The position numbers were made by a program, and so were the translations under genes. A model generated the notes under the pieces. It was not told where the DNA came from, searched no databases, and was given only the letters and a program-made list of their open reading frames with translations. Below, one piece after another: positions 5,889 through 12,730 of a stretch of DNA of 27,320 bases. The stretch's first letter is position 1; each line of letters opens with the position of its first letter. The stretch covers positions 1 to 27,320 of IMG/VR virus record IMGVR_UViG_3300032893_000239; one strand, written 5' to 3'. This DNA is from a virus.

Positions 5889-6531
5889 CGACAAACCACA
5901 CCGGACCACACCGACCCGACGCAGTTTCTCGCCCACGCGACCTACCTGGCCGCTCCCCTTCTCTGCGACGCGCCCCGCCGACCCGATGCATCCCGCGTGA
6001 CGTTCCTGCTGCTTCACCGGAACCTTCCTGGCCGACAAACCCAGCCTTCCCGTGGGCGACGTTCCGCTCTCTGCCAACCCGGTACGACGTTCCGAAGCTC
6101 CTCGGGCCAACTCGACAAACCACGCTGCGCCGAATCGACACTCCTGGCCCTTGTGGCCCGTCGTCGACTCGATCCGCCTCGACGTTCCTCGCCCGGTCGG
6201 TTCCAGCGCGACTTACCAGGTCGATTCCTTGCGACAGACCATACCCATCTTGCCCCGAGCCATTGGACGCTCCCAATCATCTCCGAGCCAGTTCGACTTT
6301 CCGCGCTCACTGCGACGTGCCGAGTCGACCCATCATTCCCGCGCCGGTTCGACGACTCCGACAAACCACACACCCGAGCGACGCTCCTGGACCGACCCCG
6401 ACCAGACCGCTCCGAGCCTGGGCGACCCCTGCGACGTACCCTGCCACTACGTTCCGAAGCTCCTCGACTTTCCTTCTCAGCTCGACACGCCGGGCCGCGC
6501 CCGCTCCTCGCCCACCCCCCTGCGACGAACC
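5889..6531 (+). repeat. Gene-free array 1 of the motif CGACnnnCC
   Basis: Nineteen exact CGACnnnCC copies start at 5889, 5938, 5966, 6033, 6057, 6085, 6113, 6136, 6180, 6209, 6232, 6294, 6313, 6359, 6379, 6432, 6465, 6483 and 6523, all on the + strand. There are also near-copies such as TGACGTTCC (5998). The base before CGAC is usually G or T. Intervals cluster around 18-35 bp with a few gaps of about twice that. The sequence between motifs is C-rich, G-poor and variable. No convincing ORF exists here; 5837-6606 has no gene I can support. The promoter of the next gene abuts its right end. Confidence 0.75.
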
Positions 6532-6533
6532 GC

Positions 6534-6562
6534 TTGACACTAGACGGGTGAGGACTAATCAT
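6534..6562 (+). promoter_or_regulatory. Sigma70-type promoter of the RAMP-like gene
   Basis: A perfect -35 box TTGACA (6534-6539), a 17-bp spacer and AATCAT (6557-6562) point right, with the start expected near 6570. The gene at 6607 follows with the strong ribosome-binding site AGAAGGAGAACCAAC. The last array motif (6523-6531) ends two bases before the -35 box, so a protein binding the array could affect this promoter. Confidence 0.6.
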
Positions 6563-6606
6563 GGCCTCGTATCCCGAACGGGAGCCATACCAGAAGGAGA
6601 ACCAAC

Positions 6607-7416
6607 ATGAGCAATTTCAATCGTGACGACTTCAACCCGCGGAAGCTGTACGACATCTATTACGTGAAGCTCCACGCGGTGGATCGGATCTGCGGCGGCC
6701 GCCCGAAGAACCCGGAGCTGATCCGCTCGTGGGTCGAGTCGACGACGGGCCACAAGGACGACCAGTCGGAGGCGCTCACGAAGCAGGCGCTCGAGGAGTT
6801 GGTTGACGAGACGACGGAGAAATCCTGGAACGGCTTCCCCGGCGACGCGCACGGCATCTTCCTCGCGGCTCGCCAGATCAAAGCGCTCTTCAAGGAGTGC
6901 GCGACGATGCGACGCGTGACGGTCGACAAGCGCGGCTCGAAGCAGATCTTCCAGCACGGATTCGAGATCAAGGCGACGCCGGAGCAAGAGAAGATGACCG
7001 GCCATGCCGATCGGATCTACATGACCTTCGACGGCGAGGTGGTGAAGGAGTCGCACGGCTTCGATGAAGGGCCGATCCACGTCCAGACGCCGCAAGGCCC
7101 GCGAACGGCGCTCAAGCGCGTCGACTACGTCGAAGACGTCGACATCGAATTCGAGATCTGGGTGATGGGCACGGCGAGCGCAGAGACGCGTCACGTCGGC
7201 GAAGTCGAGATTATCGACATGCTCACCTTCGGGCAAGAGAACGGCCTCGGCGCGGATCGCTCTCAGGGGCACGGCAAGTTCCGCGTGGTCGACTTCCATG
7301 TGGTCCAGAAGGCTGCGCTGAAGAAGAAGGCGGCGGCGGACGAAGAGACGTCCGCGGAGAAGAAGCCGGCGAAAAAGAACGCCGCTTCGAAGAGCGCCAG
7401 CGCCGACGCGGAGTGA
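6607..7416 (+). CDS. Phage protein with a RAMP (Cas7/Cas6)-like glycine-rich loop
   Basis: This 269-aa protein has an N-terminal segment KLYDIYYVKLHAVDRICGGR, a central GIFLAARQIKALFKECATMR (about 87-106), VQTPQGPRTALKR (about 160-172) and a C-terminal MLTFGQENGLGADRSQGHGK FRVVDF (about 206-231). It ends in a Lys/Ala-rich disordered tail. GLGADRSQGHGKF matches the G-rich loop pattern of RAMP-superfamily RNA-binding proteins. From memory, unnamed actinophage proteins share GPQGPR and ENGLGA-RSQG motifs, but I have not checked this. An RNA- or DNA-coating role is inferred. It has its own promoter and terminator and lies between two CGACnnnCC arrays. Confidence 0.7.
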   Translation: MSNFNRDDFNPRKLYDIYYVKLHAVDRICGGRPKNPELIRSWVESTTGHKDDQSEALTKQALEELVDETTEKSWNGFPGDAHGIFLAARQIKALFKECATMRRVTVDKRGSKQIFQHGFEIKATPEQEKMTGHADRIYMTFDGEVVKESHGFDEGPIHVQTPQGPRTALKRVDYVEDVDIEFEIWVMGTASAETRHVGEVEIIDMLTFGQENGLGADRSQGHGKFRVVDFHVVQKAALKKKAAADEETSAEKKPAKKNAASKSASADAE

Positions 7417-7430
7417 GGTAGATCGATCGA

Positions 7431-7471
7431 GCCCGGAGAGGTCTCGCGCTGGACGCGGTGCCTCTTCGGGC
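7431..7471 (+). terminator. Intrinsic terminator after the RAMP-like gene
   Basis: GCCCGGAGAGG (7431-7441) pairs with CCTCTTCGGGC (7461-7471), 11 bp with one G-T wobble, and is followed by GTTTCGTGTTT. It lies 15 bases after the stop of the 6607 gene, making that gene a single-gene transcription unit. Confidence 0.7.
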
Positions 7472-7491
7472 GTTTCGTGTTTCGACCCTTG

Positions 7492-8129
7492 CGACAAGCC
7501 TATTTCCCGCCAAGTCGGCACGACGGATCAACCTCAATCGAGCCATCTCGATCGACGGGCCTCGCCCAGTCGCGCGACGTACCCCTTCGCTTCTCCCCAC
7601 GACGACACGCCGAGCCAGCTCGCGTCTTTGAGACACACCGCACCTCGTTCTCGCCACATCGACGAGCTAGATCGATCCTGATCGTTGCGACTCACCTCGC
7701 CTCTTGCCTGCCACATCAGGCCGACGCGACAAGCCACTCCACGCCCTTTGCGCATCGGGCCGCGCCAATCAGACGTGACGTTCCGACTCCCACCGCCTTC
7801 GACTCGACACACCTGCGCTACCCGTTCCGCGCCGACCCACGCGACGTGACAGCCCCCGACCTGCCGCGCCCTTCCCAGCCGACGCCAACGCGACGTGCCT
7901 GCATCGCCACGGTCGCATCGACCCTCGACGACAGACCGCTCCGAGCCTGGGCGACGCGCCACGCCCGGTCTCTTCGAATCCATTCCCCTGCGACCTACCC
8001 TGCCACTACGTTCCGAAGCTCCTCGACCTACCACGCCGACGCGCCGCCGCTCCGCCGCGACTAACCAACTCGAACCGCCGCGCGACGAACCAAGCCGCCG
8101 CACTTCGCTCCCCACCCCGTCGACTAGCC
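7492..8129 (+). repeat. Gene-free array 2 of the motif CGACnnnCC
   Basis: Sixteen exact copies start at 7492, 7575, 7603, 7688, 7727, 7805, 7857, 7891, 7929, 7952, 7991, 8024, 8037, 8058, 8083 and 8121, all on the + strand. Two blocks are shared exactly with array 1: 7932-7955 equals 6403-6426, and 7996-8027 equals 6437-6468 except for nothing I can see. Between them array 2 carries about 30 extra bases, as expected for unit gain or loss by recombination. No supported gene exists between 7417 and 8184. Confidence 0.75.
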
Positions 8130-8184
8130 TTTCGCTCGAGCTATGAACGTGGCAATCTCTGCCCCGTCACATAGGAGGGCTACC

Positions 8185-8217
8185 ATGTGCAGCGAACGTC
8201 GGGCAGACTCGTGGTGA
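8185..8217 (+). CDS. Possible 10-aa leader peptide overlapping the next gene's start
   Basis: ATG 8185 follows AGGAGGG by five bases and encodes MCSERRADSW, ending at TGA 8215-8217, which overlaps an in-frame ATG (8217) of the large downstream gene. The same ribosome-binding site also fits the GTG at 8187 in the large gene's frame, so the peptide may be accidental. I list it because two similar tiny coupled ORFs occur at 4536 and 9486. Confidence 0.25.
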   Translation: MCSERRADSW

Positions 8218-9200
8218 TGGCGTACGACCAGCGCCGCCAAGGCAACGAAAACGAACACCTGCCCGCGCGAGACGATTCGGCGCTCCTAGCCGGAGACATC
8301 GTCGATCTCCGCTGGTTCTGGCAAGACGCCGAGGCCGAATGCGGCGTGCGCTCGAACTTCGGCGCGCAGCTCGAAGCCTCCTACCTTTGGCCCGACGACG
8401 CGCGCACTGCGCGACGCTCCGAATGGTCATGGAATGGGCCGCGCGCCGAGGCCTACGAGGGAGCGAACGAGGCGGCGCTCAGCGAAGACGACTTCGCGAT
8501 GGCGTTCGACCCGGCGTATGGGCCGGTGCACGTCCACGAGACACGGTCGCTGCACTGGAGCGATCCCTACGACGACATCCAGCTTGGCGCCGTGCGGCGA
8601 GCGAACCGCATCCGCGCGACGCTGCGATCGATGCGACTCCCGAACGTGTTCGTCCTCTTCGCCGTCTACGGCCAGCGGCGCGCCGACGACGAGACGACCG
8701 ACTTGCGCACGCGCTTCGGCGATCTCGTCGGCATCGTCACCGCGGCCGTGAAGGCAAGCATGCAAGACCTCGCGCTCGCCGAGAGCAACGGCGAGGAGAC
8801 GCAGTACAAGCGATGGGGCATCTACTCGACGACGTCGACGACGCCGCTCGCGCGCTTCCACTTCGCGAAGCACGCCATCGCGTACAAGCGGATCGCATAC
8901 CCTCGCCGCAAGGAGATCGTCGTCAGGCCGATCCCTTGGTCCACGCCGCCGACGAATTGGTTGGACGCGCGCGCGATCGCGTGCTCGCACCTCTCCGACT
9001 CGACGTTCGTGCGCATGCAGAAGCTCTCCGCGCAGAAGCTCATCGAGCGCGCCGGCGAGGACTACGTGAAGCGCGCGCCGCGCTACTGCGAAGACTGCAG
9101 GCGTCGAGTGTCCGACGAAGATCCGCACGCGCGGTCGTGTCCGGGATTGCTGCACGAACGTTTCCACGGCAGGATTGGGCAACCCCGAAAGGGACGTTGA
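8187..9200 (+). CDS. Hypothetical protein with a C-terminal zinc-knuckle-like motif
   Basis: The GTG start at 8187 lies seven bases after AGGAGGG; ATG 8217 is the alternative start. The 327-337-aa product has a long helical centre (DIQLGAVRRANRIRATLRSM, NVFVLFAVYGQRRADDE, GDLVGIVTAAVKASMQDLAL) and a C-terminal CEDCRRRVSDEDPHARSCPG (about 308-327), which may bind zinc. I do not recognise the family. It stands alone after array 2, with a possible weak promoter TCGACT-N16-TATGAA at about 8120-8147, where the -35 box is the last array motif. Confidence 0.65.
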   Translation: MQRTSGRLVVMAYDQRRQGNENEHLPARDDSALLAGDIVDLRWFWQDAEAECGVRSNFGAQLEASYLWPDDARTARRSEWSWNGPRAEAYEGANEAALSEDDFAMAFDPAYGPVHVHETRSLHWSDPYDDIQLGAVRRANRIRATLRSMRLPNVFVLFAVYGQRRADDETTDLRTRFGDLVGIVTAAVKASMQDLALAESNGEETQYKRWGIYSTTSTTPLARFHFAKHAIAYKRIAYPRRKEIVVRPIPWSTPPTNWLDARAIACSHLSDSTFVRMQKLSAQKLIERAGEDYVKRAPRYCEDCRRRVSDEDPHARSCPGLLHERFHGRIGQPRKGR

Positions 9201-9213
9201 AGGAGAATTTGCC

Positions 9214-9441
9214 ATGGCTACTTCGAAGGATCCGCAAGACACCTACCAGCTCGTCTTGGTCGGCAGCGGCAAGCAGATCACCCGCATCCGCGCTCCGGGC
9301 GGCTTGGCGGATGCGCAGTCGTACGCCCAGGCGCGCGCGACCGCGGATGGCGTGAGTCTCTTGCTCATCGCCGTCCACAACTCGGAAGACCCGACGCAGT
9401 ACAACTCGGTCGGGACGCCGGCGATCACGCTCGACATCTGA
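9214..9441 (+). CDS. Hypothetical protein, 75 aa
   Basis: ATG 9214 is preceded by GAAGGAGAATTTGCC. The protein (MATSKDPQDTYQLVLVGSGK ... YNSVGTPAITLDI) is compact and alpha/beta. It follows the zinc-knuckle gene by 13 bases and probably shares its mRNA. No family recognised. Confidence 0.6.
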   Translation: MATSKDPQDTYQLVLVGSGKQITRIRAPGGLADAQSYAQARATADGVSLLLIAVHNSEDPTQYNSVGTPAITLDI

Positions 9442-9485
9442 GCGGCGCTCGTCGAGGGGGGCTTTCTCGTTTCCAGGAGGGCATC

Positions 9486-9524
9486 GTGGAGAACAGAGCG
9501 AAGAGCATCGAGGCGCGCGCGTGA
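9486..9524 (+). CDS. Possible 12-aa leader peptide
   Basis: GTG 9486 follows CAGGAGGGCATC, a strong ribosome-binding site, and encodes VENRAKSIEARA. The stop overlaps GTG 9521 of the next gene as GTGA. The next gene has no ribosome-binding site of its own, so this peptide may serve to deliver ribosomes to it. Confidence 0.4.
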   Translation: MENRAKSIEARA

Positions 9525-9856
9525 CGCGAGAGACAGCGCCGCCGCCGGTCGACCTTGTGTCGCTGGCAGACCTCGCGCGAGAGCGCGGCATGGATGCGCG
9601 CGTGCTGCTCGCTCGCCTCGAGATCATGGATCGAGAGCTGGGCGGCAAGCTCATCATCCGTCGCGGCGGCAAGGGCAGCCACCGGTGGATCAACCGCGCG
9701 CTGCTTCGAGCCCAGAACGAAGGCGCGCGCCGGAGCGTGGAAGACCGGCTCTCGGATGCAGAGGCCGCGCTCAAGGATCACGAGCGGCGCATCCTCGACT
9801 TGGAAGCGCGCGCGTCGACGCCTAGGCGATACCGCCCAGACGGCGAGCCAGTGTAG
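9521..9856 (+). CDS. Small DNA-binding-like protein with a C-terminal coiled coil
   Basis: This 111-aa product reads VDLVSLADLARERGMDARVL LARLEIMDRELGGKLIIRRG GKGSHRWINRALL (about 10-62), the layout of an excisionase- or MerR-like winged helix: helix, turn, helix, then a two-stranded wing. A heptad-like helix VEDRLSDAEAALKDHERRIL (about 72-91) follows. A DNA-binding accessory role is plausible but inferred. Translation starts at GTG 9521, coupled to the tiny ORF before it. Confidence 0.6.
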   Translation: MTRETAPPPVDLVSLADLARERGMDARVLLARLEIMDRELGGKLIIRRGGKGSHRWINRALLRAQNEGARRSVEDRLSDAEAALKDHERRILDLEARASTPRRYRPDGEPV

Positions 9857-9938
9857 ACGAATGCGTCGCGATTCGTCGGAGCACGTGAGCTTGCGTCGCG
9901 TTGCGTGAGCTAGCATTGCTGACCCTACGGGTAAGGCC

Positions 9939-10439
9939 ATGGCACGCGTGTATCTACTCAGGCACGGAGACGCAGGCGCCACGATTGCGGGCGACCCTGC
10001 GGCGGACGACGCTCGTTCGCTGTCGCCAGAGGGTCGCGCGCAGATCGAGCGTCTCGCCGAATGGATGGACGAGAACGGCGAGGAGCCGAGCGAGGTCTAC
10101 GCCTGCCCGCTTCCGCGCACGATGGAGACAGCGAAGATCGTCGCGAAGCAGTTCGGCTTGAAGGTCCAGCCGCAGACCGGTCTCCGAGAGGCGCGCGCAG
10201 GTCGCGGCGTCATCACGAACGCGCTCGGTGACGACGCGGTCAGCCGCCCGCTCTTCGTCACGCATGACCATGTCATCGTCGACGCACTCGAGGCGCTTGG
10301 CGACGACGGCGAGCGCGTCGACGTGCCAGCGAAGGGCGAACTTCGCATCCTGAAGATGAAGCGCAAGAGCGGCGAGTGGAAAGAGAAGCGCCGCATCCTC
10401 CCGAGCGACCTCGATGGAGACGCTGCAGACCAGTTCTAG
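9939..10439 (+). CDS. SixA-like histidine phosphatase
   Basis: The 166-aa protein opens with MARVYLLRHGDA, the histidine phosphatase RHG motif with catalytic His9. Arg60 in PLPRTMETAKIVA (57-69) and His109 in LFVTHDHVI (105-113) occupy the other active-site positions. The usual GH(N/D) pair here reads TH-D-H. SixA enzymes dephosphorylate phosphohistidine, for example on phosphotransfer proteins. In a phage region it could alter host signalling, which is inference. Bases 9857-9938 hold no gene; a direct repeat TGCGTCGCG occurs there at 9862 and 9892. Confidence 0.8.
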   Translation: MARVYLLRHGDAGATIAGDPAADDARSLSPEGRAQIERLAEWMDENGEEPSEVYACPLPRTMETAKIVAKQFGLKVQPQTGLREARAGRGVITNALGDDAVSRPLFVTHDHVIVDALEALGDDGERVDVPAKGELRILKMKRKSGEWKEKRRILPSDLDGDAADQF

Positions 10440-10650
10440 CGTGCAAGCGCGGTGGATCCCGCGCGACGCGTGGCGTGAATGGCGCCGGCGCATGAAAGAG
10501 ATCGACGTGCTGCGACGCGAAGGCGCGCACGAGGCCGATCTACGCTTTCAGCGCCGCGAGCTGGACGCCTTCGTCTGCGCGCAACCATGGGGCCCGTACC
10601 TGGTTGCCGTGCGCGACACGAAGCACCGCGCCGCCCCTTTGCCCCCCTAG
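10414..10650 (+). CDS. Hypothetical protein, 78 aa, last rightward gene before the leftward module
   Basis: ATG 10414 overlaps the phosphatase gene by 26 bases. The product (METLQTSSSVQARWIPRDAW ... LVAVRDTKHRAAPLPP) is basic, with a charged helix REWRRRMKEIDVLRREGAHE. Its stop lies in the left arm region of the terminator at 10623-10666. A later start is possible but no in-frame start has a better ribosome-binding site. No family recognised. Confidence 0.5.
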   Translation: METLQTSSSVQARWIPRDAWREWRRRMKEIDVLRREGAHEADLRFQRRELDAFVCAQPWGPYLVAVRDTKHRAAPLPP

Positions 10651-10673
10651 GGGAAGGGCGCGGTGCACTTTTT
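10623..10673 (+). terminator. Strong intrinsic terminator between converging genes
   Basis: GCACCGCGCC (10623-10632) pairs with GGCGCGGTGC (10657-10666). An inner CCCCT/AGGGG pairing extends the stem, and ACTTTTT follows. It ends the rightward unit; the leftward gene's stop at 10673 lies against its T-tract. Confidence 0.85.
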
Positions 10674-10891
10674 CAGGCCTTGCGGCGTTCGGCTTCGAAC
10701 TTCGTGAGGCCGGCTACGAGAGATTCGCGAATCACGTCCGCGCGCGTCGCGATGCGCCCGCGACGTTCCGTGAAGTACTCCACCAACGCATCCGCGCGTT
10801 CGAGGATCTCCGGGTTGATCCGCATCGTCGTCTGGATCGACAATTGGTCGGAGGAAGCCGTCTTTCGTTTTCCGTTTCGCTTGCTAGCCAT
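10673..10891 (-). CDS. Ribbon-helix-helix (CopG/Arc-like) regulator, candidate operator-binding repressor
   Basis: The 72-aa product has a basic N-terminus (MASKRNGKRKTASSDQ), a beta strand SIQTTMRI and two helices NPEILERADALVEYFTERRG and ATRADVIRESLVAGLTKFEA: the ribbon-helix-helix layout, which binds DNA as a dimer through the strand. ATG 10891 is preferred because the extension to GTG 10960 is composition noise and because the promoter at 10898-10926 would start transcription right at this ATG. GTG 10960, which overlaps the upstream stop, is the alternative. The operator motif TTGACTCCCG overlaps its promoter, suggesting autoregulation. Confidence 0.75.
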   Translation of the reverse strand: MASKRNGKRKTASSDQLSIQTTMRINPEILERADALVEYFTERRGRIATRADVIRESLVAGLTKFEAERRKA

Positions 10892-10897
10892 GGCGCC

Positions 10898-10926
10898 ATC
10901 TTGACTCCCGATTGAATCGCGGTCAA
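10898..10926 (-). promoter_or_regulatory. Leftward promoter with operator half-site for the RHH gene
   Basis: On the minus strand, TTGACC (10926-10921), a 17-bp spacer and CAAGAT (10903-10898) form a promoter whose start would fall at the ATG at 10891. The plus strand of the same segment reads TTGACTCCCG (10901-10910), a half-operator shared with the sites at 319, 11523, 12778 and 14532, within an imperfect inverted repeat (TTGACTCCCGA ... TCGCGGTCAA). Confidence 0.5.
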
Positions 10927-10952
10927 TAGGTGTCGCGTTTGGGGTGCGTCCG

Positions 10953-11213
10953 TTACTCACGGCGAGATGCCTTTCGAGGGAAGAGCGCTAGCAAATGCTG
11001 GGTGAACCGAGCGTGACCTAGAAGCGTGAACGTATCGTCAAGCACGAGATCGGGGCGCGCGCGCTTGAACGCGGCCGCGTGCTCGTGAACGAAAAGAAGG
11101 AAGCCCGCGAGCACGCCGCCGGGGTAGCGCTCGCGGTCGTGCGCTAGCGCGTCCGCTGGATCGTCGAATCCGATCGATCGAGCGTACGCCACGAAGCGAG
11201 GATTGTACGTCAC
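10953..11213 (-). CDS. Hypothetical protein, 86 aa, of the leftward module
   Basis: GTG at 11213 overlaps the lipoprotein stop (GTGA). The product (VTYNPRFVAYARSIGFDDPA ... HLLALFPRKASRRE) is helical with FLLFVHEHAAAFKRARPDLV, and it has no membrane segment long enough to be sure of. Helical proteins with similar composition occur in phage cargo regions; I cannot name the family. It is translated together with the lipoprotein. Confidence 0.55.
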   Translation of the reverse strand: MTYNPRFVAYARSIGFDDPADALAHDRERYPGGVLAGFLLFVHEHAAAFKRARPDLVLDDTFTLLGHARFTQHLLALFPRKASRRE

Positions 11214-11494
11214 GAGCACGGCCCGGCGTCCGGAATCGGAGCGCCGAAGCAATCGCGGAGCACGCCCCCCGCGGAGCAAAACGAGGGGCACTCGTTCGCG
11301 GCGTCCGGTGCCGTCTCCGCGCCTGCGTCCGCCGGCGGAATCGTTGCCGCCGGCGCATCGATGAAAGGAGCCGCGGGAGACTCTTGCGAAGGCGACGGCG
11401 TCGGGTCGATCGACCCACCGCACGCGGCGGCCGCGGCGAGCACCGTGGCGAGAGGGAGGAAACGGATCGCGATGTAAAGCGGTTGCATGGTCAT
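11210..11494 (-). CDS. Lipoprotein, 94 aa, Pro/Ala-rich
   Basis: A signal peptide MTMQPLYIAIRFLPLATVLA AAAACGG ends in a lipobox with the acylated Cys near residue 25. A Pro/Ala/Asp-rich linker and a small Cys-containing end (CPSFCSAGGVLRDCFGAP) follow. The protein is probably anchored in the outer or inner membrane. Expressed from an operator-controlled leftward promoter, it could act in superinfection exclusion or lysogenic conversion (inference). An o-spanin role is less likely because no i-spanin overlaps it. The ribosome-binding site is AGGAG, 8 bases before ATG 11494. Confidence 0.75.
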   Translation of the reverse strand: MTMQPLYIAIRFLPLATVLAAAAACGGSIDPTPSPSQESPAAPFIDAPAATIPPADAGAETAPDAANECPSFCSAGGVLRDCFGAPIPDAGPCS

Positions 11495-11514
11495 GGCTGG
11501 ATCTCCTGAATAGC

Positions 11515-11542
11515 AAGGTAACGACTCCCGCGCGGGAGTCAA
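11515..11542 (-). promoter_or_regulatory. Leftward promoter fully overlapped by the palindromic operator
   Basis: The minus strand has TTGACT (11542-11537), a 16-bp spacer and TACCTT (11520-11515). The perfect 18-bp palindrome GACTCCCGCGCGGGAGTC occupies 11523-11540, covering part of the -35 box and most of the spacer. It drives the lipoprotein gene and probably the two genes after it. Confidence 0.65.
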
Positions 11543-11546
11543 GTGC

Positions 11547-12032
11547 CTACTTCCGAAAGAAGGCTTCGAGGTCCTCGTAAACGTAATCGGTGTCGTCCTC
11601 TTCCGCACGTTGTAGCTCGGACGCGAGCACGACTTCCGTCCGCCATACGTGGAACGCGTCGACGCCGTGATCTCGGAGTAGGCCGATCGCGATCTGGAAG
11701 TGCCGATGGCACTTCGCCGGGGCGCCGCATGCGCACATGACCATCGCGTGGCGCTTTCGTCCGCCGTAATCCCGCGCGAGCATCGCGATCGATGCTGGCG
11801 ACGCGGGAGGTCCCGATCGGCCGTTGCGTTGGCCGTTCCCGAGCGAGGGAACGTGCACGTAAGGCACGCCTACCCCGGCGCATGTTGAAAGGACCTCGCG
11901 AGACTGGAAGCCTCGTTTGATCCTTCCTCCTGACGCGCGTTGGCGCGCGTCGATCACGCTGGCGCGGAGACGCGCGGCGAGCCGCGCGATCTCGTCTGCC
12001 GTGTGCTCATAATACCCGACCGTGAAAATCAC
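11547..12032 (-). CDS. DUF488 family protein
   Basis: The 161-aa protein begins VIFTVGYYEHTADEIARLAA, has VIDARQRASGGRIKRGFQS (about 26-44) with the family's D-x-R after strand 2, YVHVPSLGNG (about 58-67) and CACGAPAKCHRHF (about 95-107), the C-x-CHR end motif of DUF488. The function of the family is not established; members are widespread in bacteria and phages and have been likened to nucleic-acid or nucleotide enzymes. GTG 12032 overlaps the stop of the upstream gene (GTGA), so the two are translated together. Confidence 0.8.
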   Translation of the reverse strand: MIFTVGYYEHTADEIARLAARLRASVIDARQRASGGRIKRGFQSREVLSTCAGVGVPYVHVPSLGNGQRNGRSGPPASPASIAMLARDYGGRKRHAMVMCACGAPAKCHRHFQIAIGLLRDHGVDAFHVWRTEVVLASELQRAEEDDTDYVYEDLEAFFRK

Positions 12033-12730
12033 GATGCACCCATCGCGATCGAGACGTCGCGCGCGACGGCGCGTCCGTAGGACGTGGCCGCGAGACCGGG
12101 ACGAGCGAACGACGGAAGGGCGAAGGTCGCGACGTCGGCGCACTTGCCGATCGCATGATCTGCCGTGCGGAGCATCATGCGCCCGCGCGCACCCCACCGC
12201 ACAAGCATCGCGCCGAGCGAGAACGGCGGAGACGAGTAGCGGCGGACGATCTGGACGCTTTGCACGTCGACCGTTTGGAGAATCGCGAGAAGCCGGCGGC
12301 CGTCGACGTAGATCGCGCCGTTCTCGTCTTCGAATCGGAGCCATTCCGGACGGCGCGCGCGTAGCATCGTAAGGAGCGCCGTCGCGTCGATCTCTCCGCC
12401 CACGATCGCGCCGTGGATCCATTCCCCGGCGCACGGAAGGGAAGCGGCGAAAGCGCTTTCCGCGGCGCTCGCCTTCTGACGTTTGCCGTCCGTGACGCTC
12501 GCCTTGTGACGTTCGAGCGCCTGACGGACGAGCGCGACCGGGTCGCGACTGCACTCGAGTTGGACGCGCGCCCACGCGAGCATGCGCGTGGTCGTGCCGT
12601 CGGGAAGGATCGCCCGCGCGATCGGTTCGACGTTCTCGAGCGCCCACGCGCGGAAGGATTCGGTTCCTTCCGGCGTGTTTTCGGTAAGCTTCACTTCGCG
12701 GGCGATCCGCGCTGGCGTGATGGTTCGCAT
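12029..12730 (-). CDS. Hypothetical protein, 233 aa, of the leftward module
   Basis: The product (MRTITPARIAREVKLTENTP ... GRAVARDVSIAMGAS) has an N-terminal helical half and a region EWLRFEDENGAIYVDGRRLL AILQTVDVQSVQIVRRYSSP (about 127-166). No catalytic motif is visible. ATG 12730 has AGGAG ten bases upstream. It is the first gene after the operator-promoter at 12769-12797, and its stop is coupled to the DUF488 gene. No family recognised. Confidence 0.65.
   Translation of the reverse strand: MRTITPARIAREVKLTENTPEGTESFRAWALENVEPIARAILPDGTTTRMLAWARVQLECSRDPVALVRQALERHKASVTDGKRQKASAAESAFAASLPCAGEWIHGAIVGGEIDATALLTMLRARRPEWLRFEDENGAIYVDGRRLLAILQTVDVQSVQIVRRYSSPPFSLGAMLVRWGARGRMMLRTADHAIGKCADVATFALPSFARPGLAATSYGRAVARDVSIAMGAS

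Noticed and set aside
5997-6562. Overlapping open frames in both directions within array 1
   Set aside because: Ser/Arg/Pro/Thr-rich translations in several frames at once, no ribosome-binding site, and repeat structure in the DNA rather than the protein; the segment looks non-coding.
7477-8115. Open frames of about 195 codons in array 2
   Set aside because: Same low-complexity translations as array 1, no start signal, and no shared frame with array 1 across the identical blocks.
5889-8129. Calling the arrays a CRISPR array
   Set aside because: The conserved core is only about 9 bases, repeats are not identical 24-40-mers, intervals vary from 13 to over 60 bases, and there is no Cas1, Cas2 or effector gene.
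9891-9916. Promoter TTGCGT ... TAGCAT before the histidine phosphatase gene
   Set aside because: The spacer is only 14 bp and no better pairing of boxes was found, so I do not list it as a promoter.
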